Position numbers and translations under genes: made by a program. DNA of 64,000 bases from Isoetes taiwanensis (Eukaryota; Streptophyta; Lycopodiopsida; Isoetales; Isoetaceae). Under the pieces are notes generated by a model. That model ran no database searches. It was not told the origin of the DNA and saw only the letters and a program-made list of their open reading frames with translations. The stretch is from NCBI GenBank assembly GCA_021234155.1, contig JAJEKV010000030.1:10354525-10418524 (forward strand). Direction: 5' to 3'. This document shows positions 1 to 11,939 of the stretch, one piece after another (the stretch's first letter is position 1; each line of letters opens with the position of its first letter).

Positions 1-3000
1 TTGTTGTACTTCGTTCAGTTACGTATTGCTGTATCAGCTCTGTGATAAACAATTCATGTTACAAAACGTGATCTGGCTCTATACAGACATATTGAAGCTT
101 TCAGGAAGCAAGGGGCAGTCTGACTTAGTGTCCTAGATGATATCTCATGTATGCTAGGTTGCAGTCAAAATCTGAATAATGAACTGGCTTCTGAGAAGGT
201 GTTGTGGTAGGAGAGCTTGTTTGGAAGATGGTGATAGAATTGACTGCACCAAGATGGGAGTTGGGGGTAAGCCTTCCTCCAAATATTAAGTAAGGTTAGG
301 CATGGAAGTGATGCCCTCTTTATTTTGCTGGTTGAAAAGATGCTGCATTTGCAAGGACTTGCAGGAATGGTTCCTATAACAGATTTCCTTGCGTGATAGT
401 ATTTAACCAAAGAACAGATGTTGCCTGGGTTGTTTCTGAAGAAGATGAAAGGCAATTTGAAGCTACTGGTGCTTGATGCTTTGTTGACAAAGTGATCCTG
501 CAGCTTGAATTCTTTCTGTTTATGAGCGGTTCACAAAGCATGTCATATTAATTTCAAATTTGACAACTCCAGATATCAGAGTGTGGTTAGGTGTACGTCC
601 ATCTGATCTTGATAAATGTAAGAACAGTGTGGGCTTCCCATGATGACTGATCAGGATATTATTAAAACTGGAAAAAGACCTGTTGAAGGGTTTAATAATT
701 CAATTAACAAGGGAACTTAGATTGATGGTGAACCAAAAAAGGCTGAAATTCAAAGCGCTTAGCAGCTTTGGTTTCAGTATCTGTCTGAAGTCTATCTCCC
801 TTTGAAATTACAAAGAAAAGACTGGATCTAGTTCATACATTGTTCCCCATTACTTGGGTTAGGTTTCTATGCAACTCTTGAGGATTCCCTCTGCTGTCAT
901 CTCCTCAAAATGTTTGTTTAATCATATTTTAATGTTCAGACAGTTGTGGCACATGGCTGAGAAATAAAATACACCATGAGAAACGAAACGCAGCCTCTCG
1001 CAGCTAACCTGCGGATGCCCTACTAATGTGCTGCCCATGTGTTGCATCCAGAATGGCTTCATTGTTTTCAGAGTATTTTAGCTTTGTCAGTTATTTGGGA
1101 ATATGAATAACATTCATGCTACATACTTGATTTAAAAATAAAAGCGCTGGAATTACACAAAGGAATTGGCTTACAACTTAGGAATATAGTAAGTTATGCA
1201 CCTCAGAATATACGTTCTAGAGAGTTGATACTTCCGGGTCTTTTAGTTTTTCTAGGTACTAAGACGCCTGAGTTCTGCATAATTTCTGCTACATGTGCTT
1301 CCCAAACTTTCAGTTTTCATATTCAACTACAACCAGCGTTGCATTATCTCTGCTTTTCTCTCGAACTTTTGCTGGCAACCTAGTTATCCTAGCCTGGCCA
1401 TGCCCACTCCGTCACAATTATAGAGCCTTAGCTAGGAACAACGTGAAATGCTCATCATTTCGACTGTAGTTCTTTGTTTAAACAGCTGACTTGGAATTTT
1501 GTGGTACCCTCTTCTTTTTGCTATTTTGTTATTCTTTTTTCGCTTTCTATAGTGGGCTTCGCCCTAGTTCTCTATTTCGGGCCATTTTGCTGTGCTCGTC
1601 CATATTGCCCCCCCGGGTCTCATGGATAGCAATTGTGCCCTTTTTAAAGCAGCTTTAGTTCATCAATTTTCTTGTGAATTCTAACTATTCATGTGTATCC
1701 TCTTGCATGCCGTGCACGTACTCACTTATGCTATGCGTACTCTCGCCTCTCCTTGTATATACGACTGAATCTACATTTCACCCTCGCCCGACAAATTGGA
1801 TTGAAGTGCCTCAGTGTGGTCTCCAAATTGTTAGGGTTTTCCATGGCAAAAGGAGGCGGTCCATTGCTATGAATATGGATATCATCTTCCTCATGAACGC
1901 CAGGAGCATACGGTACGCATGAGCTACTCGACTTCTCGGTCTTCCATGGGGCCGGGGATAGAGTTACTATTACACCGCTATTACCCGAATGAGACTTGGC
2001 GGCGAGTCAATCTCATTTAGCGAAAACCGGTGGCTGCAGCAGTTACTTGGCGAATGCTGATTTAGCGCAATAGCAACCGCTTCATCTTCTGGCGGTCACT
2101 TCTTTTCACATCTGAAAAGCAATGGCTATCGTACTTACATTTGAATTGTGGATGGTGGATACATATTGAGTATACATGATCTGGACAACATAATATACAA
2201 GCAGTTGGGTGTGATGTCACTTTCATGGAACTTCAATGTCTGCATACAGGGGTGGAACTGCTTCCATAAGATTTGACCCCTTATTTGTGACGTGTTTCCA
2301 TTGTATCCTTGAGAAAGGGCTTGTGCCTGGCATCGGATATTTGTCCGAGCACCAAGGTAATGCTGCCAGGGTTTATTTTAAGGAACCCGGCGATGTTTCA
2401 TCATGCGCATACATTGCTCTAACATATTTTATTGATTGTTTCACCACTCATAATGGCGTGAGATATTGGCCGCACACTTGATGCAACTCACAATGATCAA
2501 TTGCCTTTTGAAGGAAATCTTCCCAGCTACACGAGGTGAAATAAACAAGAAATGGCAGAGTAACCATGAACAAATCTCTTGGTGTTGGGTCTAAGTCACG
2601 TAGCGATTGATAGGGATTCTTCACATCGATGGATAGCCAGAAATTCACATCGACAAAATTATATGGTAAAATGAGGAAAGGGTATGTTTATAACTTAAAG
2701 ATTTTGCATGGTTGATAAGTATTGTCATGAAAAAACATAAAATCAGGTAGAAAATTATCTTTGGCGATTAAACGGATTCAAAAAAGCGAGAGGAGGTGAA
2801 TCATGCTGGCCGTCGGCCCCGGGTGTTTTCACGTGCGTTAGGAGATGAGCATGCGAGAAATAAGCGAAAAGCAGGTATGTGTGTTGCTGCGTCACCCTTT
2901 TGTTTGGACCATGCAATAAGCGGTTTCCTTTCGGGTATCATTGAAGGTCATCTCTAGTTTTTAAATAGTGGATTACATTCTGGTGGCAGGGTTTGCTGGT

Positions 3001-5594
3001 TTTATTATGTCTTTAGAAGAAAGCGACGAGGAATGGGGAAAGGAGTGTTGCTGAGTGCATGCCTCCTTCTCTGGGAGTTCTTCAGTGGGTCCTCTTCTAG
3101 AGAGCACCTCATATTGGAGAGGATTTCTTGGGTGCTTCTCTTCCAGTCAGATTGGAGTGCAATAGATGTCGGCGTGACCTTGGGTCCCTCTGGTTGAATA
3201 TTCCCTGAAACATATGGAGTATACCATTGGTTTCAATGAAAGGTGTTTAGGTGAACCATGGCCATGGGCGTGGTGCAAGGAATGTTGATCACTTACGCCA
3301 TGCTAGCCACAGAAACTCGGTTCAAATGGGGCCATGGCGATGCTATAAAAAGGATTTCAGTGTTTCATACTTAGGGCGGGAATTACGATATGCAAGGCCC
3401 TCAAAAACATTAGCCTTCATTGTTTTGAAGGCATGATTGAACTGGCCCATGAAGGATGTTGGAAAATCCATTATGCGCTTATCCTCATAATGTCCTTGAC
3501 TGTATTGAGAAGGGAAAAGACTGTATTTGAGATGGGGTGATGATGAGAAAGAACCTTGTTGTTCTTGACAAATGTCCGAGAATCTTTTGAATAGAGCTGC
3601 ACATTTTGTGAATTCGGGGGATCATTGGTGGCTGCTGATACGTTGTATACCTTCAGCTAGAATGATTGATCGGAAGTTTACTTTGTGGCTCTTGGATCAT
3701 CGGAAACCTGACTCATATCAATGAGCATAGTGTTCGGCGACTTTGAAGGCTAAATCTATGCATATATCGAAGACATGAGACGATCTTATTCAGTTTGCCG
3801 GTAGGCTTTGTGCATGTGGAAAGGAATGGACTTTGGGCATGAAGGCGATTATGATAAATTCCTGTGATGAGGAGAACCAATAATCATAAAGACGCCATGA
3901 TACTGCCCTGTCGCAGATCAGCGATGTCGTGATATGAGCTGGCATGGATATATCCACGTCCACAAAAGGTATTCGTGCGATGGTACATTGGTTGATAAGA
4001 CTTGCTTGGGTGTTGATTGTGATTCACTGACTGTTTTCATGTATTTGTTTGTTATGGATTGCGGTATGGAAGCGTCAAGACAGTTGTTGGTGTGGAAGAG
4101 CAGGTTGTATCCTTGCGAAGAGATCTTTCATTTCATCACTAGATGCATCCCATCAAATACAATTATTGAAGGTGAACATGGCGTTCTCATCGAAGTTTGT
4201 TAATAATAATGTCATTCGGTGGGCCTTGAAGGCGGATTCTGACTCTCCACTTGTTGCTTAAATGGCTAGGGCATTCATGTCCCTGTGGAATGGGTATATC
4301 GTTGCGTGGAGACACTTGGATGTCCCGATTCTGAATGTCACACATTACGACCTCATATACTAGAACATTGCAAATGTTGCTTTAAATGGGAGATGCGTGA
4401 TTGAATGCGAGTGCTAAGGCCCATGTATAAGTGGCTGTTCTCGAACTAGTCTGTTATATCATGTTTGGTGTTTATGTTTTTGTTGTTTGTTATTTGTATG
4501 GGGGTTGTGATCGAGTTCATGTGGGTTGTGTTTAGCGACCGCTAGGGAACCTTGCGTTGAACGTTAGGGGAAACTCAACTGCCAGCAGTTTAGAGTGTCC
4601 TTCTTTACTTAAAGTTTCGTTCCAGTTCTTCACAAATTGCTTGTTGAAATCTACCTTATGAAATGTCTTTTATTTAATGATTGTCATTATTTGAAGTATA
4701 GGATCGTTAGTACTTTTATTTATGTTTCATAAATGGCACTAATTTGTTGTTCGTTGGTGAGCTTGACTTTGGGCATATGAGCATAATCCCTTGATGATGA
4801 TTCTCTCTTATCACTTGAATCAGACATAGAAATTATCTTTGGGTTGACTCCCCAGAAACTCATTGTGGTGATAACACCATTGTATGTGGGTATAAGGATG
4901 TACGGGATGGCAGACCATGGGATGGTTCTAAGGAATAGAATCAGAAATGAATCGATTTAGTAGCTCTGAAAGCTTACGTAAAGAAGATTCCAATTCGCGG
5001 GGCAGAATCATAATAATAATAACCACTCCATCCAGTATGATTGTAGAATTTATAACCATGAGAATGACAAAAGTTGTTCCGAGGCTCATGAGTTGAATGG
5101 ATTCTATGTCAGTCCAGAATCTCAACTTACAGCTTAGGGTTTCATAAGACACCTAAAATTTGAATTCCTCCTGTGAAAGGAAGCCCAAAGGTGTCGACGG
5201 CTTATTGCGACTCCTTGCTCACGAAATCGGGTTTATGTCAACAAAACAAATACGTTGAGATTACATATTGACGGTTACGCCAGTAGGATTGCAATAAATT
5301 GAATAATAAATTATATGAGTGGTAACCAAAATAATTATTATTAATCAAAGATGGAAGAACATTTGGAGCCCATGACTCTTCCTACTGTGCCTAGGGTCTG
5401 GCCACTATTGCTGGTCAACTTTGAACATTAGATGACGGTCGAAAATATTTAATGTGGGACATTATATATCATCGTTATGGACAAGATCAAACAGCTCACT
5501 TTAATTCAAAAAAGGTGGACCTTGGAGCTTTAGTGAACTTGTGATTGAGAAAAAAAAAAAAATGGCAAAAGATCATAAAATACATGATCTATGT
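1..5594. other. Intergenic region with no recognisable gene
   Basis: No reading frame here resembles a known family, and none shows a convincing series of exons. The longest open stretches (about 80-90 codons near 1674, 2236 and 3934) look like chance ORFs: they have odd composition and no motif. Scattered TATA-rich and poly(T) tracts are seen. It may contain decayed transposon or distal UTR sequence, but I cannot support any specific call. Confidence 0.5.
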
Positions 5595-7530
5595 TAATGA
5601 GAGAAGAATCTACTCCAGTTACTTTTACGTGTAATATCAACCGCCATCATAGAAGACAGAAATAATGATGCAGTGTTTCTTGCAAAATACCTGGACGTAT
5701 AGAAAATAAAGATAACTCAATGCAACTTGAAAATATAAACAACATAAATGCCATGAGAGTACATACTTTAGAAAATCTGCAAACTTGGTTATGCTTGTGC
5801 CAAAACCCAATTCTCCATATTGACATATGCAGTTCAGGCAACGACTGAAAAATAGCACCTGATATGAGAAAGAATGCCAAGCTGCCCTGAAGCTCCAGAA
5901 TGCTGCTAAGAAGGAACCAGTCAGGAACATCTTTACCGATCATAAGAATATTACCAAACAATCTAAGAAAGTGTTCTTAGCCATGAATATCTAAGTGGAG
6001 CAGCACCATTGCCACAAAATTCTTGATATTGGTCATTCTCAACTTTATATAAAAGCATTGCAGGTAAAGCCTTGTCAAAATATGTGCGTAGTCCATTCAA
6101 GACTGTTGAGAGTCCATCATCAGAACTGCAAATATGGTAATGGTCTTTAATTCAATAAATGCTTAAGAGATCAACATGAGCTGTAGCATATGTATCAAAG
6201 AAGATTTAGCATGAAATCTATAAACTATAAACAACTGAAACAGAATACTTACATATTCTCCTTTTTTGTCTTGAACTCCAAATACTTATTGAGTATATCC
6301 TGCACAGTTGGGGTTCGTGGAAGCTTCACTAGCTGAAAAGAAACACAAATCAATTAAAAATAAGTTCATAGTTCATATCCCAATAACTTTTTCAAAATTC
6401 CACTAACCTTCCCAAGCTTTGTTACAAACTCGCAATCATCAATAAGCTGTTTCTTCAATGGCCCAGGAAGTGGCAGCTTTATAGCATCCTGACAAGTTTC
6501 AGTCCATGTCAATGACCATTGAACAAATTGGAGAAAACAGAAATGCTGCAATATGCATACAAACAATGCTTTGACAAGTGAAACTTTCCAAATGCTATCT
6601 CTTTGAGACAGTTTATTATAGTTGATATGGTTTTGTGATTACTGTACCTCAACTCCAACATCAGATTTCCTCTTCCTTCCTCTTACGGCTGCAGATAAAC
6701 GGTCAAGTATAATAAATGCTACAAGTGAAAAGCTTCATTTCCATAATATTATTTGTATGTAACAACTTACGCACCAGATGTTTTAGAGTTTTCCTTGTCC
6801 CCTTCAACCATTGCACTACCTTTCAATAAATATACAAGCCAAACGTGTAAATTAAATAATTTAATCTCAAATAACATTAAATCTTCCAGAGGAACATAGT
6901 GGATACCACTTGATGCCCTTTGCTTGCTCTGTCCCATTGGCCCCTTCCGTTTATCACCATTTTGATCTTTGAAAAGAGCTTTCTGCCTCTTAACATTGGC
7001 ATCGGTGACTTTCATAAGCCGGTCCAGTCCCACCCACTCATCCCAGCTATATCCATTTCAGAAATGCACCGTCAGAAATAAGGCAACCAGCATTGGAAAA
7101 GTGAAGTGGATTAAACTATCACGTTAACAATAGAACTTAAATCTTAAGACAAAGACCACACCAGTCAAATATTACTACCTCCATGAAGTAAGTTTATAGC
7201 TGTGAACTCACTTTTTACTCCATCCCTACATGTTAAAAGCATTTAATCAGAACTAATGCCAGTTAAAAAAATATGAGAATAAGAATTTTGTAAAGGATCT
7301 TACAAGATAGTGAATGAAATATTGCCACTCTTTTTTCCGAAGCTCGGCCCTTTGTATCTGCAAAAGAGAAGAATTAGAAATTTGACAAATTTCCAACGGG
7401 CAGATTGAATCCGAGCGAAATTTACCTTAGCCTCGTATATCATTGGGCCATGATAAGCTAAGACTTTCTCGCCTTCTGCATAAGGGCTGTTCGATGCGTC
7501 GTCGGTCTTGGTAGCAGAATCATCCGCCAT
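5595..7530 (-). CDS. MRG-family (MRG15/MORF4-related) chromatin protein, 3' part frame-disrupted
   Basis: MRG proteins are nuclear readers of H3K4/K36 methylation. They have an N-terminal chromo barrel and a C-terminal MRG domain that recruits acetyltransferase or other partners. The start at 7530 opens with MADDSATK. Exons that I can join cleanly are 7530-7426, 7357-7304, 7225-7212, 7046-6907, 6819-6775, 6688-6648, 6488-6408 and 6332-6253. All have GT-AG borders and consistent phase, giving about 187 codons. The chromo part shows YEAK, RKKEWQYFIHYL and GWSKNWDEWV; a basic KRKSD linker follows. The MRG domain begins with LKKQLIDDCEF, LVKLPRTPTVQDIL and, in exon 6125-5955, LRTYFDKALPAMLLYK. 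Beyond about 5995 the frame breaks: recognisable pieces (EHFLRLF, LPEL, YVNME, ADFLK) lie in different frames with a TAA at 5979-5977. The last exon, 5690-5595, is open and in phase with its donor at 5767. It is either a recent pseudogene or a locus with consensus indels. Confidence 0.85.
7212..7225 (-). other. 14-nt microexon of the MRG-like gene
   Basis: On the minus strand TAG precedes GGATGGAGTAAAAA and GTGAGT follows. The 14 nucleotides encode Gly-Trp-Ser-Lys plus two bases of Asn; the next exon at 7046 supplies the missing base and continues WDEW. The resulting GWSKNWDEW motif is the expected chromo-barrel sequence of MRG proteins, which also lies at the microexon boundary in phase. Leaving it out would shift the frame. 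Confidence 0.85.
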
Positions 7531-7949
7531 AATAAAACGCAATGCAACCCTAAAATTGTTGGGCAAAAATCTGGCGACAAAATAGCAGGCAAACAACTAC
7601 GGCAACTGCCTCGATGAAAAAATCGATGGAAAAAATCGGCTATGGCGACACGACCGTTGTTGCTAAATCTTCGAAAATGGGAGGGAGAGACGGCCCTATG
7701 TTGGAAGTCCTGGTAAATTTAATTTTTGTTTACATTTTCCAAATGCAGTTCTATGTCCATTGTGTATTCATAGTTTCGTACACATTTCTTGTGAAGATTT
7801 GCATGGCATGTCAACAAATATAGGAGTGGCTTTTTTGAGAATTCTTTGTAATATTAATGTGAGGGAATTTACTGAGGCGGTGCCGCCATGAGGCGGCGCC
7901 CAAGCGGCAAAGCCCCACGCATCGCCGAGGGAATATTCTCGAGGGATTT

Positions 7950-8214
7950 CGAGAGCTGCACTTTCTCGGATGTAATGACCATGAGGTTTAAATTTCCACC
8001 TCTGCTATGTTCTGGCCTTCTCCTTGCTTCTTCTGTTTAATTAATCTTCTTTCATAGGCCAAATCTTCTGTTTAATTAATCTTCTTCTTCTATTCTCAAT
8101 CGAGAGCTGCACTTTCTCAGACGTAATGACCATGAGGTTTAAATTTCCACCTCTGCTATGATCCGGCCTTCTCCTTGCTTCTTCTGTTAATTAATCCTCT
8201 TTCATAGGCCAAAT
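7950..8214. repeat. Direct duplication upstream of the MRG-like gene
   Basis: A 115-bp segment beginning cgagagctgcactttctc (7950-8064) recurs at 8101-8214 with a handful of substitutions and one short deletion. A 36-bp CT-rich spacer separates the copies. It lies 420-680 bp upstream of the minus-strand MRG start, so it is in the probable promoter side of that gene. A short GC-rich patch (about 7872-7920) sits just proximal to it. No function can be assigned. Confidence 0.8.
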
Positions 8215-10527
8215 TCGGCATTTCTATGCTCCAAAAGGTATAGAAATGAGCAATTCTTTGAATCTCTTGAATGGAAACATTCTTCCTGATCAAATCTGTT
8301 CGACTTCCTAGAAACGTTTTAGTCTCGGACCGGTTGGAAGAATAGAAATCAATACTGGGTCTTTCGATTTGGGTTGTCCAGAGGATCTGATGCAGCGACT
8401 AAGCCGGAATGGTGCCAATCTAGACACATAACACATACATGTTCATAGCTCTGTGCACAAAGTCCTTGGTGCTCAATTGTGTTGATTATCTTGGTCAATA
8501 ATAGTAATTTCTCTTGATCCTGCTAAGTTTACTACTAAATGGCCATTCAAAGACAGCTCCTCTACACACTACCAAATGGATATCCTTAAGCCTTTTACAC
8601 GCGAAATACGTCTTGGCACAAGATGCATTAGCAACAAAAGCTTCTTCAATAATAGCAAGACAATGACCAGAACAACATTTAGCGTCATAGATCATGTAAA
8701 GATACGGTCTATACCTTTGTCTGATATCTGAGCCAACATTTTTTGCTTGGATAATCTATGTTGTTCCTGTTTTTGCTGTTATAATGAATTGGTTTTACAT
8801 TCTGCAAATTCATCTCAGATCACTCATTTATGGGAGGATTGTGAGACCATTTTTACAATGATCTAATCAGGCCATTTCTTCATGTTTGAAGTCCTCATGC
8901 ATGAATTGCCCAGCAAGTAGTTTTGAGTAATTTGTCTTTACACAAAAAATTGGTTAGTCTTGTTAATTCTCTTTGCAAAAGTATTGAGTTTGCATTTTCC
9001 ATTGTCCCCACATTACAGATAAAAGAAAAGACCTTCAAAAGGCTGGCAACTCTGCAATAATAAATAGTTAGGCAATCCTTGATTTTAAAAGGAAGACAGG
9101 TTCTTGACTTAAAAAGGAAGACATGTTATCTTCCAATTGCCAGAGTCAGTCCAAGGGAATCTGTGATATTCAAAAGTCAGCCCTCTTTAAAAGGGATTGA
9201 TTGAGACTCGCATTGTAGTTTTTAATCATAAATTTTGAAACATTTTACAAATGCTAATGGTTTGTTTGCAAATGATTGTAACCTCTAATTGATCTTTGTT
9301 CCTATTACAGGAATATGGAGACTGCCCTATTACAGGGGATAGCCAGATCTCTTCTTTACTTAACTCAAATTAGGTTCATTCTTCCTTGGAGATCTTTTTT
9401 CTGGTTAGAGCATATAAAGTTCAGATTCTCTTGAAGATCTTTTTCCAAATAAAGTAAATAAGCTTCATATTCACCCATTTGCTTTAAATTACTTGTTTTC
9501 CTCTTTCAACCTTTCGATATTTTGTCACAAACTGTCCAACCTGTAAAATACTTGAGACTCTCATTCATGTCAACATTAAAATGGTACATTTTCTGTTACT
9601 CTTGCAGATATTAGTTTAGGATATACAGAACATGGTAAATTGGATGTTGAGCTCGCAAAACTGCATAAGTTTTCATAGGACAACTTTTTCTAAATCATCA
9701 TTCTTGCAAGCATCGCTCAGAAACATGCCCCTCCTATAGTATACTTGGGATTCTCATTCATGTCGACTCTAATCTGGTACATTTTCTCTTAGTCTTGCAG
9801 ATATTAATTTAGGATAGAGGGCAAATTGGATGTTGAGATCGCAGAACAACTTAAGAATATGCTTAGCTCTCATTGCAGGCCAGCAAGAACAAGGTCAATC
9901 CATCATAACCCCCTCCTACATTGGGGTTGATGATTGACAGGTTGAAGAACTAATGAAGCATGAATATTGTTGGCTCCCATATATCATATCTGAGTTTAAT
10001 TTTGTCTCTATTTTCAAATAATTTTAGATTTATCTTCATCTTCAATGTAAATGACCATTCCTTTTGAGCAGCAAACCTATGCATTATCAACTGAAGCCCG
10101 TGAAAATGATTATGAAGTCCATCGACAGAAGCCTTGTCAGAATGTTCAATGCCAAGATAAACTAAATTTCCATTTGGACTTGCCAATGACACTAGCGAGC
10201 ACCCATTCAGTAGTGAGATTCAGAACGAGATGAGCTAGCTACCAAATGTTTGGCTGCCGTTGAAGCATATGACAACGTGGCAGCTAAGGTAAAGGTTGCA
10301 GATATTTTAAATTCGCCTTCATTTGAAGCAGTTTGTAAAACAGGTTAAGTAACTTGCAAGGCAAGAACTTGATTCAACATTTATCTTGCTTGTATCAAGC
10401 ACATAGGCAGGTGCGCAAAAAGCACCTATTTTCATAACCAACATAGTAGAGAATATCAAGTTTCCATTAGAGAAGTAATTAGGGGATGCAACAATGGACC
10501 TTCGACGAACTTACATTGGGTCTTTAA
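8215..10527. other. AT-rich intergenic region with a diverged duplication
   Basis: No gene was recognised. Two related segments, about 9545-9669 and 9736-9855, share cattcatgtc, ggtacattttct, cttgcagatatta and attggatgttgag in the same order. This indicates an old direct duplication with a period of about 190 bp. The remainder is unstructured AT-rich sequence with only short chance ORFs. Confidence 0.55.
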
Positions 10528-10904
10528 CTGTTGCCTGTTGCCAGTTACAGGTTATTGAAGATGAAAGCCATACTCTTCTGAGTTGCCCTGCTTTTGAGAT
10601 AGTCCGGAATCATTTTTCGACCTTAGCATTCCATTCCACGCTTCCACAACTTCTCAGCGCACCATCTGTGCATGACTTGGCATTATACATACTTGAGGTT
10701 CTAGATAAACGTCTGCAATTACTGAGCCCTCAGTAGTCATTATCTAAGCTTGTCTAGTATCATCATTACTGCAAAGGTTTTTCCCTTGAAAACCTTTCGA
10801 GGCAGGGGTTTTTTAATCCTAGTAGTAATGATTGTACTAGCCCATTGTATGGGTCCCATGACCTATTGGTCTCCGTGGACGTTAAAAAAACTATTCTATT
10901 CTAT
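10528..10904 (+). mobile_element. 5'-truncated LINE, 3' end (pentanucleotide-tail family)
   Basis: This matches 41277-41645 with only scattered differences. It encodes the end of ORF2, including a CCxLQ...EDESHTLLSCP zinc-finger-like motif, and then stops at the codon after SPQ. The 3' UTR contains a self-complementary aaggtttttccc / gaaaacctt stem, the string gaggcaggggttttttaa and a tail of attct repeats instead of poly(A). Homology to the longer copies starts abruptly near 10528, as expected for 5' truncation during target-primed reverse transcription. The flanking ORF that begins at 10494 includes unrelated upstream bases. Confidence 0.8.
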
Positions 10905-11479
10905 ATTTATTATAAAGCACAAATCTGAAACGACAACAGATAGGCTCAATTGTGATCAAGTATTGTCAGATCATGTGGTAACACTTTATTATTACAAACT
11001 CATCTTTCTTCTCGTTCTCATTACTAGCAAAAGTTGTTAATACATTTAAAATTCTCACACAGAAACAAATGGATGATGCAAAAAATATGAACTAACTTTT
11101 TTTTTTTTTACAATTATGATGGCCATCTTTTGGCTTGTCTCACTAGAGCTATCAAGCAAATTCTCCCACTCTATTTTATCTCTGTAGTACCTAGCCTTTT
11201 ATGCACAGGATTGAAATCGCATTTGTCATTCTTTAAGGTAAATTTGTAAGAGGAGTTAAGACCAATTTTTTTTCAGATCTGGTTTGTAGTCTTTGGATTG
11301 GCCTGCTCGTATTGACCTGTCCAAGCTAAGTGCAACTATAGTGATTATAAAATTTTACAAATAAAAGGGAAAAGACGGGTGCTCTGTTCTAGTCCTCCAG
11401 GTCAATAAAAAAGCCTAGGCCTGGCAGAGGTTGTATACTTTCCTTGCAATGTAGAACTGTTATTGTCTTTTGTGTACCA

Positions 11480-11939
11480 CTTAAGAATCATGGACAAGAA
11501 CAACTCAAGATTCTTTATAGATAACATCATGTCAATGTGCTTGTCCACAAATTCGATCCATGAATGTCAGCATTTTGTCCACTATGCAAGCAAAGGGATG
11601 AGACTATTGAGCAATGTTTCTTTCTGTGTGATCACCTACAACTGGTTTGGTTTTAGTTGCTTTCTCTTTTTCATGTGACATTGACAAGTCAGCAAGTGCT
11701 CTTGGCTATTTATTCGGATAATTGGAATAAGCTATGAAGCCAAGCCTTTCATTTAGCGTCAGGATGGTTGTTGTGGTCTATCTGAAAGCGCAGAAGATTA
11801 TATGTTGTTAAGGGTTTGGATATTTCTATTGATGCTAACCTCCAGGCAAGATAGAATTGCTAAGGCCTACCATTGCTCTTCGATTGTGAAATTTTTAATA
11901 AAGTTTGACTTCACTTAAAAAAAAAAAAAAAAAAAAAAA
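11480..11939 (+). mobile_element. 3' end of an L1-like LINE with poly(A) tail
   Basis: Starting at 11576 one frame reads CPLCKQRDETIEQCFFLCDH, the zf-RVT pattern (CxxC...ET...C...C) found at the C-terminus of plant L1-type ORF2 proteins. Downstream, aataaag at about 11899 precedes a pure run of about 22 A ending at 11939. Stops interrupt the frame after the motif. The 5' boundary is not visible; I placed it where the plausible coding signal begins. This family differs from the attct-tailed LINE, which lacks a poly(A). Confidence 0.55.

Noticed and set aside
3934-4261. Overlapping frames of 70-89 codons
   Set aside because: No motif, no splice context and two competing frames in the same interval.
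7614-7823. Plus-strand frame divergent from the MRG gene, possible bidirectional partner
   Set aside because: No splice continuation, homologous motif or second exon could be found; most of it is hydrophobic low-information sequence.
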